Positions 20,590-32,035 of a stretch of DNA of 64,000 bases are shown here, in pieces. The position numbers were made by a program, and so were the translations under genes. Source of the stretch: Trichobilharzia regenti (lineage: Eukaryota > Platyhelminthes > Trematoda > Strigeidida > Schistosomatidae); the NCBI GenBank assembly GCA_944472135.2, contig OX235262.1, forward strand, positions 165,663,509-165,727,508, written 5' to 3'. The stretch's first letter is position 1; each line of letters begins with the position of its first letter. The notes below the pieces were generated by a model. It searched no databases. It was given only the letters and a program-made list of their open reading frames with translations, and was not told the origin of the DNA.

Positions 20590-21905
20590 GGGATGGATAT
20601 CGCCGCTCAGGAAAGGCAAATAATGTTCTGACCAAATTGAAACTTTACGCATCATCATCACAGAACAAAGCATGGAATGGCAGTCAAACCTCTACCTGAA
20701 CTTTATACACTTTGAGAAGGCCTTCGACAGACAGCGTTGACCGTGAAGTAATTTGGAAACTACTCGAGTACTATGGCGTACCCCAAACATTCATCAACCC
20801 TATTCAAAAGCTGTACGACAACGGCACATGTCAAGTGATTCACAAAGGAAAACTCAGCGAGGCGTTTGGAGAAAACTCAGGAGTCGGACAAGGGTGCTTA
20901 TTATCTATCACCAATGATATTCCTAATTGTGGTGGATTGGATTATGCGTCAGACAATAAGAAACGAGCAGACAGGGATATCCTGTCCGACGTGAAGAACC
21001 TAGAAGACCTGGATTTCGCGTGTGGATGATTTATGTTTGATGTCACACACAATCGAAGACTTACAAGGGAGAACCGACAAACTGGTCGAAGAAGCAGTCG
21101 GCGAAGACAGGACTCCAGGTGAACTGAAACAAGACGGAGGTTATGAAAATAACCAACCAATAACAACAACAACAGCTACAACATCCAGCTGAAATCACCA
21201 TCAACGGGAGGGATTTGAAAGAGGCTACTTCATTCACTTATCTGGCATTGAGGATTGTCTCAACTACAGTCAGTCGGAACGGACGAGGATGTCAAATCGA
21301 GCGAGAATCGGGAAGGCGAGAAACACATACATTCATCAACCTGAAACAACCAATCTGGAAATCTTCGTCACTCAGCCAGAATCAACAACAAAATTCCGTA
21401 GGATTTTCAGTACAAACGTGAAGTCAGTCAGTTCTTCTATACGGAACATATCAGAAACTTGGCGGGCGGGTGGGTCACAAAGAATATTTCCAACAGCCTG
21501 TTGCAGACCAGGCCTTTATCAACCAACAACTGTCTTCGCTGGCTCTATACTGAAGATGGATGGCCGCGCCGGAAAGAATCGCCAACAAAACAAGAACCAA
21601 TCGCCCAACAATTATGCAGGAGAAAGGGGATTGGATGGATTGGACACTCGCCGAGGAGGCCGCTGGGTGACATCGCGAGTGCGTCAGGCCATTGCTCGAG
21701 TGGAACCAGGCCGAAAGGGAAGAGGCGAGCGGGACGTTCGAGAGTGACATGGACGAGGTCGTGTGAAGAGCTGTTGAAACAGTATTGACTAACATGGTTG
21801 GAGATGAAAAGTACAGCAAAAGACAGAAGCAAGTGGAGACGTGCATTTCAAGCCCTATGTTCCACTAGGAAACTAAGGGAACAATACTATAATAATAATA
21901 ATATC
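20590..21905 (+). pseudogene. LINE reverse transcriptase fragment (RTE/SR2-like type)
   Basis: RT palm motifs SVDREVIWKLLEYYGVP, LYDNGTCQVIHKGKLSEAF and SGVGQGCLL, a damaged catalytic segment LEDLDFACG (FADD box lost by a frameshift near 21,025), then thumb and C-terminal parts in shifting frames (RARIGKARNTYIHQ, STNVKSV, RRKGIGWIGHSPRRP, RVTWTRSCEE). The 3' end CAAGCCCTATGTTCCACTAG leads into AAT repeats, the usual tail of this family. The 5' half with the endonuclease is missing. Confidence 0.85.
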
Positions 21906-21997
21906 ACCGCTCAACCGGTATATAGCTTGGCTAGTAATGCAGACTACGTAGAAGTGCAGTAATTTATTTCCATAAAAGTCATCAAGTTTTTACTTAC

Positions 21998-22117
21998 ATT
22001 TGCAGTAACTTCTTCATTACTTTTATTCGAAGTCAACGATTCCTCCAAAAGTCGCTTGTATATTCTTTGTAGGTCAGGATAGTGTGGTGAGTCTTCATGA
22101 AGAAGTAGCATTAAACT
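21998..22117 (-). CDS. Exon of unrecognised host gene (40 codons)
   Basis: Minus strand: acceptor CTTTTATTATCTAG before 22,117 and consensus donor AAT|GTAAGT after 21,998. The 120-nt exon is open only in the frame that starts and ends on codon boundaries, giving SLMLLLHEDSPHYPDLQ, then RIYKRLLEESL and a polar end (SNKSNEEVTAN). Phases 0 and 0 agree with the exons at 46,240, 47,738, 51,032 and 57,253. The protein segment is helical and I do not recognise the family. It is not part of any repeat seen here. Confidence 0.7.
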
Positions 22118-22534
22118 CTAGATAATAAAAGGTTAGGCAGTAAATTTACTGGGTGAAATTGTGATATTGAACTAAGTGGAAAATAATCATTGTATGTGTA
22201 GTGAGAGATCATTATCTTTAAATATTTTGTAATAAACTGCTTTAATTTATGGAGTATGGACGGATAGAGTTTGCACAGTTATGCGCGAATATTCAAGTCA
22301 TTTTATTATCACTTGTAAAGTTGTTGATATTCAGTGATGTATAGTAGGTCAGATCAGTTTTGAATGCCTGCTGTAATCCAACTTCACTTCAAAGTGTACT
22401 ACAGACTCCAGATATTTGGCTGTATAACAACATCGAAATCTTATATGGTGAAGGGGTTAGACAAGATAACATCGATTACCTTCTGGTGATCAATCTCTTG
22501 GTCCATCACAGTCCTGCAGACTGGTTACGGTACA

Positions 22535-22700
22535 GACAGAATTCTGGTAACGTCTCTGACTGCAGCACTGGGAGATGCAAGTTCGAATCTAAGGCAGGAG
22601 ATTATTTCCTTTGACGCTTCTGACGCACTTTCTGTGCGAATGTTGAAGGGAAATAAACCTAAGTCAAAGATTTCTCGCCAATAGCTTCTAACCAGTCATT
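22535..22700 (+). mobile_element. tRNA-like repeat (family S4)
   Basis: A-box-like TCTGGTAACGTCTCTGACTG and B box AAGTTCGAATCTA followed by the S4 body ending AACCTAAGTCAAAG. Related to 3,384, 25,232 and 48,895. Confidence 0.55.
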
Positions 22701-22914
22701 ATCTACTCACTTTGGAAGGCATGTTTATTTAATTGGTGTTTTGTGACGGTTATAACCAGTTTACTGGAAGTAGGTAAATTTTCCATTAACGTAGTGATTT
22801 TAAAATGTGAGACTTCCTTAGATGAGATTTGTGATTTATATAGAGAATCAATACTTCAATCTCATTTTTGTGACAGGTTTAGTTTGTACTGAGATGTAGT
22901 TTATTCAACAGGGT

Positions 22915-23055
22915 TTATCCTTCAAGTGTTGGTTTTGTGGGGATTTCGTTTGGTTGGTTGGAGGATTTTCTCATGAGCTGACATCAATTAAATAACCATC
23001 GGACAACCCATCAACCAATCAAACAAAATCCCTACAAAACCAATAATTGAATATT
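22915..23055. mobile_element. Foldback fragment of Sm-alpha-like tail
   Basis: CTTCAAGTGTTGGTTTTG and GGGGATTTCGTTTGGTTGG are repeated inverted as CCAATCAAACAAAATCCC and TACAAAACCAATAATTG, with the body GAGCTGACATCAATTA between. It is the 3' tail of the Sm-alpha-like family arranged as a hairpin. Confidence 0.6.
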
Positions 23056-23239
23056 GTTCCTATGCTCACTAGAAACTGGCCCTATTCAGACGGTTGCCTA
23101 GGGTTCTATTAGGAAGCTGTAATCAGAATGATACAACAAGTTGAAGAAGGGGTAGTAACTCATAGAAGAAGACTTTGTGAAGTGGTCGTGCTATGTCATG
23201 AATTGGTAGAATTTAGAAATCATGGACTGGCCTATGGAT

Positions 23240-23385
23240 TGGGCACCATTGGCTTAATTGTCTTCGAGCTCGCCTTGTAACTGGAAGGTCCTGGATTCGA
23301 ACCCCTGTGGTGAATGCGTACTGATTAGGAGTGCCAAACTAGGGCTAAAGAGCTCTCCAGTACTCTCAGGTTTCCCAAGGGTTGA
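23240..23385 (+). mobile_element. Sm-alpha-like SINE head
   Basis: tRNA-like head TTGGCTTAATTGTCTTCGAG and GGATTCGAACCCC, then a decayed hammerhead (GTACTGATTAGGAGTGCC and GGGCTAAAGAGCTCTCC). The body ends at GTTTCCCAAGG. Confidence 0.6.
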
Positions 23386-25231
23386 TTCTGTTTAAGAAAA
23401 GTTTGTCCATACTTCCAGTAGGACAAAATGTAATGAGTCATATCAAATTTGGTGATACGCTTTTCACACCACTGTTAAACTCATTATTCCTATCAAGTCA
23501 TTTACTTGTAATGGTTCACCATAGATATTCCATCTCAATAGTCGCTGAATTGCCTAGAAAGTCCTGATATCATCAGGAGATGCCGCAAAACGTGATTTCT
23601 TTACAAATCAAGGAGTGTTTAACCGTATTTTTGTCTTTGATGAGGCCTCCAGAAATGTTCAGTGTATAAAAGACGTTACACGTAACTTTCTCTTTCATTA
23701 ACATGAAACACATCATTTCATAATGAAATCAAGCAAAATGGCAAATTGCAGCTTTATGTATCAAGCAAAGAAGAAATAATGTCATCATCATTCATTATGT
23801 AAATATCTGAGTCAGGATCACTTCCTCCCAGTGAAGGGTAGCTAGGAAATTTGCACCACAAAGATAATGATTACTTTATCTTCACCAATTAGTGTCCAAG
23901 CGACAGTATATAACAGGTGAAATTCAGCGATAACAAGAAGAGCTTATTGGTTCAAATTCAACTGCATTACAGTCGAAAGAAGAACTCATTTTAACTGAAG
24001 TTATGTGGAGGATGACCAGGTAACTGATAACCTTCGTTTTGAGTATTTTAAATGAAGGATGAGATGAATTAGTGGAAGAGAGCCTAGCATACATACCATA
24101 ATATTTGGTAATATAAAATTTAAATGATAAAAGTACATAAGTTTTCTCTCCTAAAGTTAGTTTATTTTAGCATGTACACTTTGAAGAGTGTCTCCATACA
24201 ACAAACATCGATAAATTATCCTAAGATATGGTGCAACCGATATGTGAACAGCACATACAAATCTGTCAAACTGAGAATTCTATTTACCTAAAATAAAAGT
24301 TTAAATCTTATTCTGAAGAATGGCATGTAGCGGTTCTGAGGTCGAATACATAGATCAAAATGGGCGATTTTGGTCGGTTAGACCATTAAAATATTGGAAT
24401 TCCTTCAAACCCCGGATGGTAAGAAAATCCTTGGTCACTACCATGTTTGTCCTAGTAAACCATAAGTGCACAATAAGTGTGGCGGAATTTTCGACTGAGA
24501 GGGGGGTTCGTACACTGGATTGTTGCTCAAACAACAACAACACAACACAACAGTAGTCTCAGTTATACTAGGGAAAGCAAGAGACGGGTAGAAATTTAAA
24601 TAAGCCGTATCATTGTGCTCAAAATAGTGATAAATGAACCAATAGTATTGGAATCACTTATCATACTTCTCACTGTTCAAAGAATTACAACCAGCCACTT
24701 AACAGGTTTTATGTCAGAGATTCAATGAAGAACAATATTGCATTCTGTACATTCTAAAGACAGTACATTCGTCAAACAAAAAGAAAAACAAATTATGGTA
24801 AATATTCCAGTAGATTCCCGATGGTGATCTATCTAGCTTTTATTATCCAGTGTCATTTCTCAGTCCCCACTATGGTTAGCATTCTCACTATATCGAGAAT
24901 TGCTAGAAGTTGAAGAATAATGGATAACAGAACTCTGCTTAAATGGCTTGATCTCGATCAGTTTGCTTCGTAACCTGATGGTCTTTGACTTAATCCATCT
25001 CAAAATCGTGTTTAATGCTCTTTGATTTACAGCATACCTTCCTTGAGATATTAGTCTGTGATGAAACCACTTTTCCTAAATTTTTGTTTACATGGCCCCT
25101 TTATTCTCACCTTCATACGCTGATTACTTGGTAGTTTAAATTTACTTAGGGATCTTCTGATAATGAACGAATTTTCAGTCTGCATCAAACAACTAGTGTC
25201 CAGTTAAAGTATTCATCACAATTCTACAGGA
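23386..25231. other. No supported gene
   Basis: Apparently unique AT-rich DNA. A plus-strand frame at 24,320-24,556 (78 codons) has no motif I can name. A possible 18-nt minus-strand exon at 25,038-25,055 is too short to support. Confidence 0.35.
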
Positions 25232-25470
25232 AGGCAATTACCAGCCCACATAGTTCGGTGATAATGTGTGTCTGACCACACTATTAAGTGACACGGCTTC
25301 GAAATATGAGTTCCTTCAAGGTAGCAGATACGCCTTGACGACAAGTGCCAACAAGCACTAAACCTAGGTCAAACAAGACATCCAACTCTCTAATAACGAC
25401 AAATCTGAGCGTACCATGGTTGGAAGCCACCCAACATGGAGGTTACACTGCAAACTTAGCTGACAGAATT
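25232..25470 (+). mobile_element. Repeat of family S4 body
   Basis: Shares GTTCCTTCAAGGTAGCAG, ACGCCTTG and AACCTAGGTCAAACAAG with the complement of 3,384-3,480 and 48,895-49,000. Head region weak. Confidence 0.45.
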
Positions 25471-25789
25471 TTATCTGCATCAAACGAAGGTATAGGCGTA
25501 TTTCATTAGTTACTTTTTGGTATCCAGTCAAAGATATTCACTTAAAAAAATGTGAAAATCTAAGTTAGCTTACAATTGACGCTCATCACATCCTAAAGTT
25601 ATTAGCTTGAAGTAAACATACCTACATTGTGCTCTAGCCTTTAAATTCAGCCTCAGGACATCAAAGACAGATGTATACTTTAGGAATTAATTTTACAAAT
25701 TACCTACGGTTGGAGAAAATTCAGAAAAATGTCTATGGATTCGGTATAACTCTTGTAGTTTATCAGGATTTATGCATTTTTAGTTATTA

Positions 25790-26735
25790 TTACTTCTTTT
25801 AATTCCTAGAGGAACTTAGAGCTTCAGCCGCGCGTCTGCATTGCATTCGGTTCTGTGCTATAGTTTTGACCTGGCTCCAGGTCTGCCCACATGCCTTCAT
25901 CTCTTCTTCACATGACCTCCTCCAAGTCACCCTTGCACTGACGAACAACTCACCACTTCCCTTTCGGGTTCCACTCGAGTAATGGCTTGTCTAGTGATGT
26001 CACTTGATGGTTTCCTCAGCGTATGGACAATCCATCCCCATTTCTTCCTACCTATTTGTTTCACAATCGGTTCCTGGTTGGTTCGCTCATTGCCAAAGAT
26101 CCCTGTTGATGATCTTTTCTGGCCGGCCATCTGATCTTGAGTATTGAGCGAAGACAACTCGTTATGAAGGTCTAAAGTTTATTGGAGATGCTCTTTATGA
26201 CGCACAGTGCAAGTCTCTGATCCGTATAGTAGCACTGACTTCACACTGGAGTTGAAAATTCGGATCTTATTTTCATTTTTAGGCTGAGTGATGTTGACCT
26301 CCACACGGACTTGAGAGTAATGAAAGCTTGTCTTGCTTTTCCGATTCTGGCTTTGATATCCTCGTCAGTTCTGTCTGTCTGTAGTTGAAACGATGCTCCC
26401 AGGTGGGTAGGTAAAGGAGGTTGTTTCTTTCAGGTTCCTCCCATTTATGCTGGCAGATTGTTGTCTGTTGTTGTTGTTGCTGTTGGTGTTGGCCAGGAAT
26501 TTTCATCACCTCTGTTTTCCCTATGACCACCTGAAGATCTATCTTCTCTGGATGCTTCTTCTGCCAGCTTATTGCTTTTCACTTGCATATCTTTCACTTT
26601 GTGGGAAATCAGACATATGTCATCATGGGCGAAGTCCACATCCCCCAAGTTTTCGTGTGAGTCCATTTAATGCCTGTTTTCTCGCTGACTAGCCCACTGT
26701 TTGTCTCATTACCCAATCTACTGCGATCCTGAAAA
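25790..26735 (-). pseudogene. LINE reverse transcriptase fragment (RTE/SR2-like type)
   Basis: Minus strand: catalytic segment DVDFAHDDICLISHKVKDMQ (an inserted His splits FADD), EEASREDRSS, a glutamine/threonine-rich stretch from CAG/CAA repeats, NNLLYLPTWEHRF, SKPESEKQDKLS, then the C-terminal [32 protein letters not shown]. Several frameshifts. The 3' end at about 25,800 carries the GCTTCAG..TTCCTCTAGGAA signature. Confidence 0.85.
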
Positions 26736-27575
26736 TCATTTTTAGTAACTGCATCAAAATGTTCCTAAATTTATTTGCATTCCCTATATGTCTGGCGCAG
26801 CCTCGGCGTTATAGACATCACTTACTTTGATGTTTTCGACTGTTTGTGTTATCCAGGTCATTGGTTCTTGGAGTCTAACTTGAAGGAAAGGTAGAATGAA
26901 AATGAAAAAAGAGAAATATGAAATTTTCAAATACCACTGGGGAAAACAACCAAAAGGGTAACCTCGTCATCCGTAAAGACTCGCTTATTCACATTACTGA
27001 CACAGACAGCAATTTATGCTTGAATGTCAACTGGTGACCTGCTGTGAACAAGAGAATGACAACACCTTTGGGGAGAAAAATCTTGTCTGCCGCTAGTCAT
27101 TATTCTTTAACTTCTAATGCTACAATGGGGTTTTCTTATTTTTGTTGTCACTGGGAAAGGTGTCGTTTGGCATTCCTTTTTGTTCTTTATGATCACTATT
27201 GTTTTCTCTTCATGTTCTTTCTCAAAATAAACGTCACGCAAATTACTTGTTTTACACAGTCGAATTTTTACAAGTTATTATTTTCTTTTAATTTCCTGTT
27301 TTAAAGGATAAACCTGGGCGAAATGTATACGTTAGTGTTGAAACTGATTATTCTGTAAAATCCGAAGAGGCGTAACATTAATAATGTGAACAAACTGTAC
27401 TAAGGTAATAGTTCCGATATGTCACTGATATAAAAGTAGCAAGACTTGTTCCACTCTCTCCTGTCTATTCTCCTTTTTATCAGCGAAAGCTGCAATATTT
27501 ACCTCTATAAGGTTCAGCGATTGCTGTTGTTGATATAAGAATAAAACTTGTGCACTGTGGTACAGTGTGATTCCA
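26736..27575. other. No supported gene
   Basis: The frame at 27,044-27,304 has no motif. A part may be decayed LINE (26,736-26,880). The end merges into a PLE terminal sequence near 27,540. Confidence 0.35.
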
Positions 27576-27581
27576 ACATGG

Positions 27582-27680
27582 GTAAATTTTGTTTTGATAA
27601 AGTCTCACAGTGTTATACAGTAAAGTTTACAGTAAACATTACTGTATAACACTGTGAGACTTTATCAAAACAAAATTTAC
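27582..27680. repeat. Perfect 42-bp-arm palindrome of PLE terminal sequence
   Basis: 27,582-27,623 is the exact reverse complement of 27,639-27,680, with a 15-base spacer. The arm (TCTCACAGTGTTATACAG) is the same terminal sequence seen at 37,570-37,620, 38,555-38,590, 58,600-58,625 and 58,800-58,830. Confidence 0.9.
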
Positions 27681-27812
27681 TCAAAATGGGATTGCTGTTG
27701 TTCACTGGGCAGTTGTAGATCAGTGTTCTTTCATGCCTTGATAACAAATATTGAGTATACGTCGTATCAAATGTTATGTCATACACTCTAAAAGCTGAAA
27801 AGGGATGTTTAT

Positions 27813-28325
27813 ATGAATATATTTTGTACTTTGAAGAAATTAAGAAAATCAGTTCAAAGAACTTTTAATGCTGGTGAACTACACGTATTATTCTCTATAC
27901 GACCGATGGTGCTATCTCGACTGAAAGATGAAGTACTTAGGCTAGCCACTTCAAACTGTATCTACCAATTCAACTGCGCTTGTGGGGCGAGTTATATTGG
28001 CCGTTGCTCTAGGAACTTTATTCTTCGTGCTCGAGAGCATCTCCCAGCATGACTAAGTAAAGGTGTAGTTAAAACCAATAACCGTTCGATATTGGACCAT
28101 CTGGTGCAAACCAGCCACAAGGCCAGCGTGGAAGAATCCTTCTCCATAATCTACCGGGTGCCTGATAAATTGCCAAAATCATCGAAGCACCGCATGCTCC
28201 AAACAGCAGAGGCTATTGCAATTCGTCTCGAACAACCAGTGCTCTGTGTGCGAAAGAAGCAAGCTCAGCCAGCCCCTGCTACTGCTCTGGCATTCAGCAG
28301 AGACTATAAATTCATGAATTTGTAA
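27813..28325 (+). pseudogene. PLE GIY-YIG endonuclease region, one stop
   Basis: Single frame from the end of the linker (SVQRTFNAGELHVLF) through the nuclease: NCIYQFNCACG, SYIGRCSRNF, REHLPA, then TGA at 28,050-28,052 where other copies have Trp (PAWL/PVWL), continuing LSKGVVK, DHLVQTSHKA, FSIIYRVPDKL, TAEAIAIRLE, VLCVRKKQAQ to a stop at 28,323-28,325. YIG and the downstream Arg are intact. One nonsense mutation and the missing RT domain make it inactive. Closest to the 8,341 copy. Confidence 0.85.
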
Positions 28326-28483
28326 TATTATCTTTCCTAATTTTTCTAACATCCAGCTTTTGTTGTGTTGATGCTATTGAGCTGTAATCTATCGGTATTA
28401 TTGATTCGATGTTATTTAAACAGCAACACTAATGTTGTTTATAAGACTAATTCATTCGTTCACTATTATGTGTATATATTACC

Positions 28484-28530
28484 GTAGAGCCTGATGATTA
28501 AGTCATCGAAAAGAGTACTCCTTGTTCAGT
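28484..28530 (+). ncRNA. PLE hammerhead, decayed
   Basis: CTGATGA (28,491-28,497) and GAAA (28,508-28,511) are intact, but stem III (AAGAGTACTCCTT) has lost a base, the cleavage C is missing, and stem I does not pair. It lies at the expected place after the PLE 3' UTR. Confidence 0.5.
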
Positions 28531-28689
28531 ATCCATTTTTTTGAAAATGAAGCTTTGATGTTGATTTTTTGTTTCAGTCACTCTATACATGTTCCACTGC
28601 AAAGAATTTATTTAGTTTGACGCCAGTATCATGTCTCTTATCTAGAGGCTGAGCTTTCATTCTGTAGAGTGTTTCTAGATTTGAACCCA

Positions 28690-29920
28690 GCTGTTATTTA
28701 ATGTACTTTAGGTACTCAAAATTCTTCAGCACTACTGTTATCATAATCATCATTCCTTTTGGCTCCGAGTCTGATATTAAGCTTCAACAGAAAGTCTCGA
28801 TTCAGTCCTGTTCTCAGCAGTCCTTTTCAGCTGTTTGCACGATTACCCGCGAGTTTTCATCTCCTCCGTGTCATCATCGGACGTCCAGCTTGTGTTTTTC
28901 ATCTGGGTACTTGGGCTATGGCCTGGCATGCGATATCATTTGAAGGTCACCTCAGAGTCTTTCTGATCCATCTCCTTTTTTTCACCAAATTTCTCAGGTG
29001 AAAGGTTCTTGATTGGTTCGTTCCTAGAATTCCAAGTTGCTAATTTATTCTGAACGACCGTCTGTTTTTCAGTATGAAGCTAACAAAGACAGCTGTTGAT
29101 GAAAATCTGCTAACTGTTGGAAGTGTTTTCGCAACGCTTCTTTAGCAGAATTAACTGACCGACTGATATTGGTGTTAAAAATGCTAATTCTGTCGTTTAT
29201 GCTGAGTGCAGGGAAGGAAATTTCAAAACTGATTTTAGAATAATGAATGTCTGGCTTGCCTTTCAGATTCTGGTTGTGACATCTGTATTCTTGCAATTCC
29301 CACTTGATTGAAATGGTGTTGCCTAAACAGGTGAAAGGAGAGGTCTCTGACAGCTATCCCGTTGTTAGTAACTGATGCTCGCTCTTGTTGTCGGTTGGTT
29401 ATCTTCATCAGGTCGTATTTCTCTGTTTTCACCTGTAGTCTTGTCTTCGTTGCTTCTTCTGTTGACTTGCTGGTCTGCAAATCCTAATCTTCGAGTTTGT
29501 GTGACACTGAACATAAATCGTCGTAGAAGTCCGAATCTTCTAGAGTTTTCCTGTCAGTCCAGCGTATGCCTACTCTCTCACTCTCCACAGTCAGCCACAT
29601 AATCCAATTGATCACACTTAGGAATGTCATCTGTGAATGTAGGCAACTTTTTCTTACTCCTGTGTATATTTTAAAGTCTTCGCGACGTTTCCCATTGTGA
29701 ATCGCTTGACATGTGGAATTGTCATATTACTGCTGAATGAAGTGGATAAAGATTTAGGGCACTTCTTATCGTTGAAGTAGTTTCCAAACTGCTTCTTGGT
29801 CAACGCTATCTGTACAAGGCCTTTCCATATATAATGAAGTTGAGATGGAGATTTAACTAGCATTCTATGCTGTTGGCCAGTAAAAAAACCTAATTTAAGT
29901 GACCTGAAATAACGGAAATA
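28690..29920 (-). pseudogene. LINE reverse transcriptase fragment (RTE/SR2-like type)
   Basis: Minus strand, 5' to 3': RT palm from about 29,900 (LHYIWKGL or, in another frame, the YGKAL/VWKLLQR region), TCQAIHNGKR, KIYTGVRKSCL, a gap, then LQTSKSTEEATKTRLQVKTEK, KPDIHYSKISFEI, IFNTNISRSVNS, and a C-terminal region with many breaks to about 28,750. Heavily mutated. Confidence 0.75.
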
Positions 29921-30489
29921 ATGTTTGTTTAATGAAAAGACCTGTAGATTTAACTTAAAGAGGTACTCATTGAAGGGTAAATATGAATTAAGCGGTGCGT
30001 GAATCGGTTTATGACCAGCTAAATAAATACTGATTTCCAAATTAATGTGTTTCAATGGTGAAACTGAATAACTACTGCGTTATTCTAACTTTTAAGTCAT
30101 TATATTAATATGAATAGCGGTGAAGATTACCTGCCCAGTGTGAGTGACCACTATTTTGTTGTTCATTGTATATGTTTTATTTAGAAGAAAAGCGCTTGTA
30201 CTGTACTGCATCAAGGGTTTATGAAATTGTAATAAACTTAGTGTTTGAAGTACTTTTGAAACGGCAGAAGACGAAAACTTGATAAAGGAATGTTTATTTG
30301 GAAGTTGGTATCTCTATATTGTGATCAAATTAACTGTCAATGAACACGGTCTGACGCTCTGACATAGCTTCCTAGCTATTAGTGAGACTGCCGCCTCTGT
30401 ATCTATCAGACATACGACGTCTTAGCTATTCAGTCACAATTTAGAATACACTGTCCCATCTCAATAGCCCTCACTACATCTAGTCTGAC
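29921..30489. other. No supported gene
   Basis: Unassigned. A 36-nt minus-strand segment (30,131-30,166) starts with ATG and ends at a GT donor, but nothing else supports it. Confidence 0.35.
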
Positions 30490-31200
30490 AGAAGAGAAAG
30501 AAAAATCTTTTCTTCTGCTTCGTTGAGGGCAGTGCTTCCTCCAGTGCCCTGCCTTGCCACATTCAGATCATCAGTTTCTTCGAGCACTCATTCGTAGTGC
30601 CCTTAATTCACGCTGCGAATCTTCCACTTTCTGTTACCATTCATTCAATTTCGGCTGCTCTTTGCTGCTACCGTTGTATTCAGCAGCTGCCTGGTCACAT
30701 TCGCCAGGTCACCGAAGCCCATGGTTTGTACAGCGTTGAACAGTTTTAGTTGGTGATAAATTTGGTCTAGGACACTCGATGAACTGAGATATCAACAGCT
30801 GCGACTCTAAATCTTCATCCAATGTGGGGGAGTGCACGACATAATAGATTCGTCAGCTTCACCGCCAACACTAGAGGGTCTACGTTTGGTCCCTACTTCG
30901 TGGAACTACTACATCGCCAGCTGCCTGTCTGTCAAACTCCACCACCAATCGTTCAACCAACAGCTTCCATGTCTCCACCCGTCCTGACCACTCCACACTG
31001 TCAAACACCGCCTTTGTTCGGCCTGGTAGCAGTGCCTCCAGCATGACCGCATTAGCCATCAGATCCTTGGCGCCCACCAACTCCGTGATAGCTTCAAATT
31101 CCCAAAAGAAGCTCTTTATATCTCCTTTCCTCGAAAGCCCCATCCATAGAATCTTCATTGTCTGAAGGCAGCGACTCCAATTGAAACAGTAGTAGATGAA
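30490..31200 (-). pseudogene. LTR-retrotransposon Gag relic with CCHC zinc knuckle
   Basis: Minus strand. About 30,880-31,158 is open and reads RKGDIKSFFWEFEAI, NAVMLEALLPGRTKAVF, TWKLLVERLVVEFDRQ, a Gag/capsid-like helical region; then, in other frames, VDPLVLAVKLTNLLCRALPH, LDEDLESQLLISQFIE and, near 30,490-30,550, ECGKAGHWRKHCPQ. The last is a CX2CX4HX4C zinc knuckle whose first Cys codon is now TGA. G+C content is higher than in the surroundings. No protease, RT or LTR is seen. The superfamily (Gypsy-like suggested by the single knuckle) is inference. Confidence 0.65.
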
Positions 31201-31231
31201 GTTTTGGTTAAGGCATATTCATTTGGAAATT

Positions 31232-31233
<2 letters not shown>

Positions 31234-31271
<38 letters not shown>
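31234..31271. repeat. (TA)n microsatellite
   Basis: About 19 TA units. Confidence 0.95.
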
Positions 31272-31272
<1 letters not shown>

Positions 31273-31789
31273 CTAAATTATGTATACATTGTCTTCAACG
31301 CACTATTTTTACAGATCTTTGTGTCGTGGTACTACTGGGTTTCATGTTGTGTTTCTCTGTGTTCCATTCACGTCTCCCATATATCTCCTCAACGATGTAT
31401 CACTTGCCTTCTCTGACATTGAATCTATCGCCCTGGTATTTGATGTTTTTATGCCGATGAAAGTCCTTTTCTATGCTACTGATAAATCTTATCAATGTTT
31501 GAAGAATTCAATTTTATCTAATGATGTTTTCTTTAGATAGGTTGATCTATAAGTCTTTCATAAGACATTATGGTTGAGGCAAATACAGTAATGTACAGTT
31601 AAAGCATGTAATCAAAACTTCTTCTGAGTATCACTATGATGATCTTTCAAGGTTGGGTGTGATTTCTGTTTGAGCAAAGTAACTGAAGTCACCATTCAGT
31701 TTCAAACATACCATAATTTTTATTGTTTAGAAACAGTGATACATGATCAACTGTTGGTTAGTATGCAGTTAGAATATGGCGCATATGAT
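31272..31789. other. Unassigned; one unexplained open frame
   Basis: A plus-strand frame at 31,280-31,540 (86 codons, includes SIALVFDVFMPMKVLFYATD) is longer than most here, with balanced composition, but I cannot assign it or find splice or promoter support. Confidence 0.3.
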
Positions 31790-32035
31790 ACTGCGTCAGT
31801 GGCAAAGCGGTAGAATGCTCGCCGACCACACCTCATGTGGTTCGGAGTACCATCCCCTACCGGCACACCCGTTTACCTCTTAAGCTAGTTACACAATTGA
31901 TAAAGGGGAAGGTTAGGCATGAGGGTTACAACCCCATCCAGTAAAAATAAACATCACTGCTACCGAAACTTCAAGTCCATGGTTTGAAACCCTATGTTCC
32001 ACGGAGAACATAAAGGAAATAAAATTATAGAAATA
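31790..32035 (+). mobile_element. SINE family S1, full length
   Basis: A box AGTGGCAAAGCGGTAGAATGC, B box TTCGGAGTACCATCCCC (degenerate), body AAAGGGGAAGGTTAGGC, tail ACCCTATGTTCCACGG, AAGGAAAT. Confidence 0.75.

Noticed and set aside
21289..21846. Several overlapping ORFs of over 100 codons on both strands
   Set aside because: All lie in the LINE C-terminal region; only the plus-strand LINE frames match known sequence, the rest are shadows.
25038..25055. 18-nt phase-0 micro-exon on the minus strand (AG and GT present)
   Set aside because: Schistosomes do have micro-exons, but at 18 nt the splice sites alone cannot carry the claim.
30131..30166. ATG-starting 12-codon segment followed by a GT donor, minus strand, as an alternative first exon of the host gene
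   Set aside because: Only the donor is good, no promoter or upstream evidence, and 12 codons arise easily by chance.
31280..31540. Plus-strand exon after a TTTTTACAG acceptor
   Set aside because: Open for 86 codons, but no donor, no related sequence and no motif; left as unassigned.
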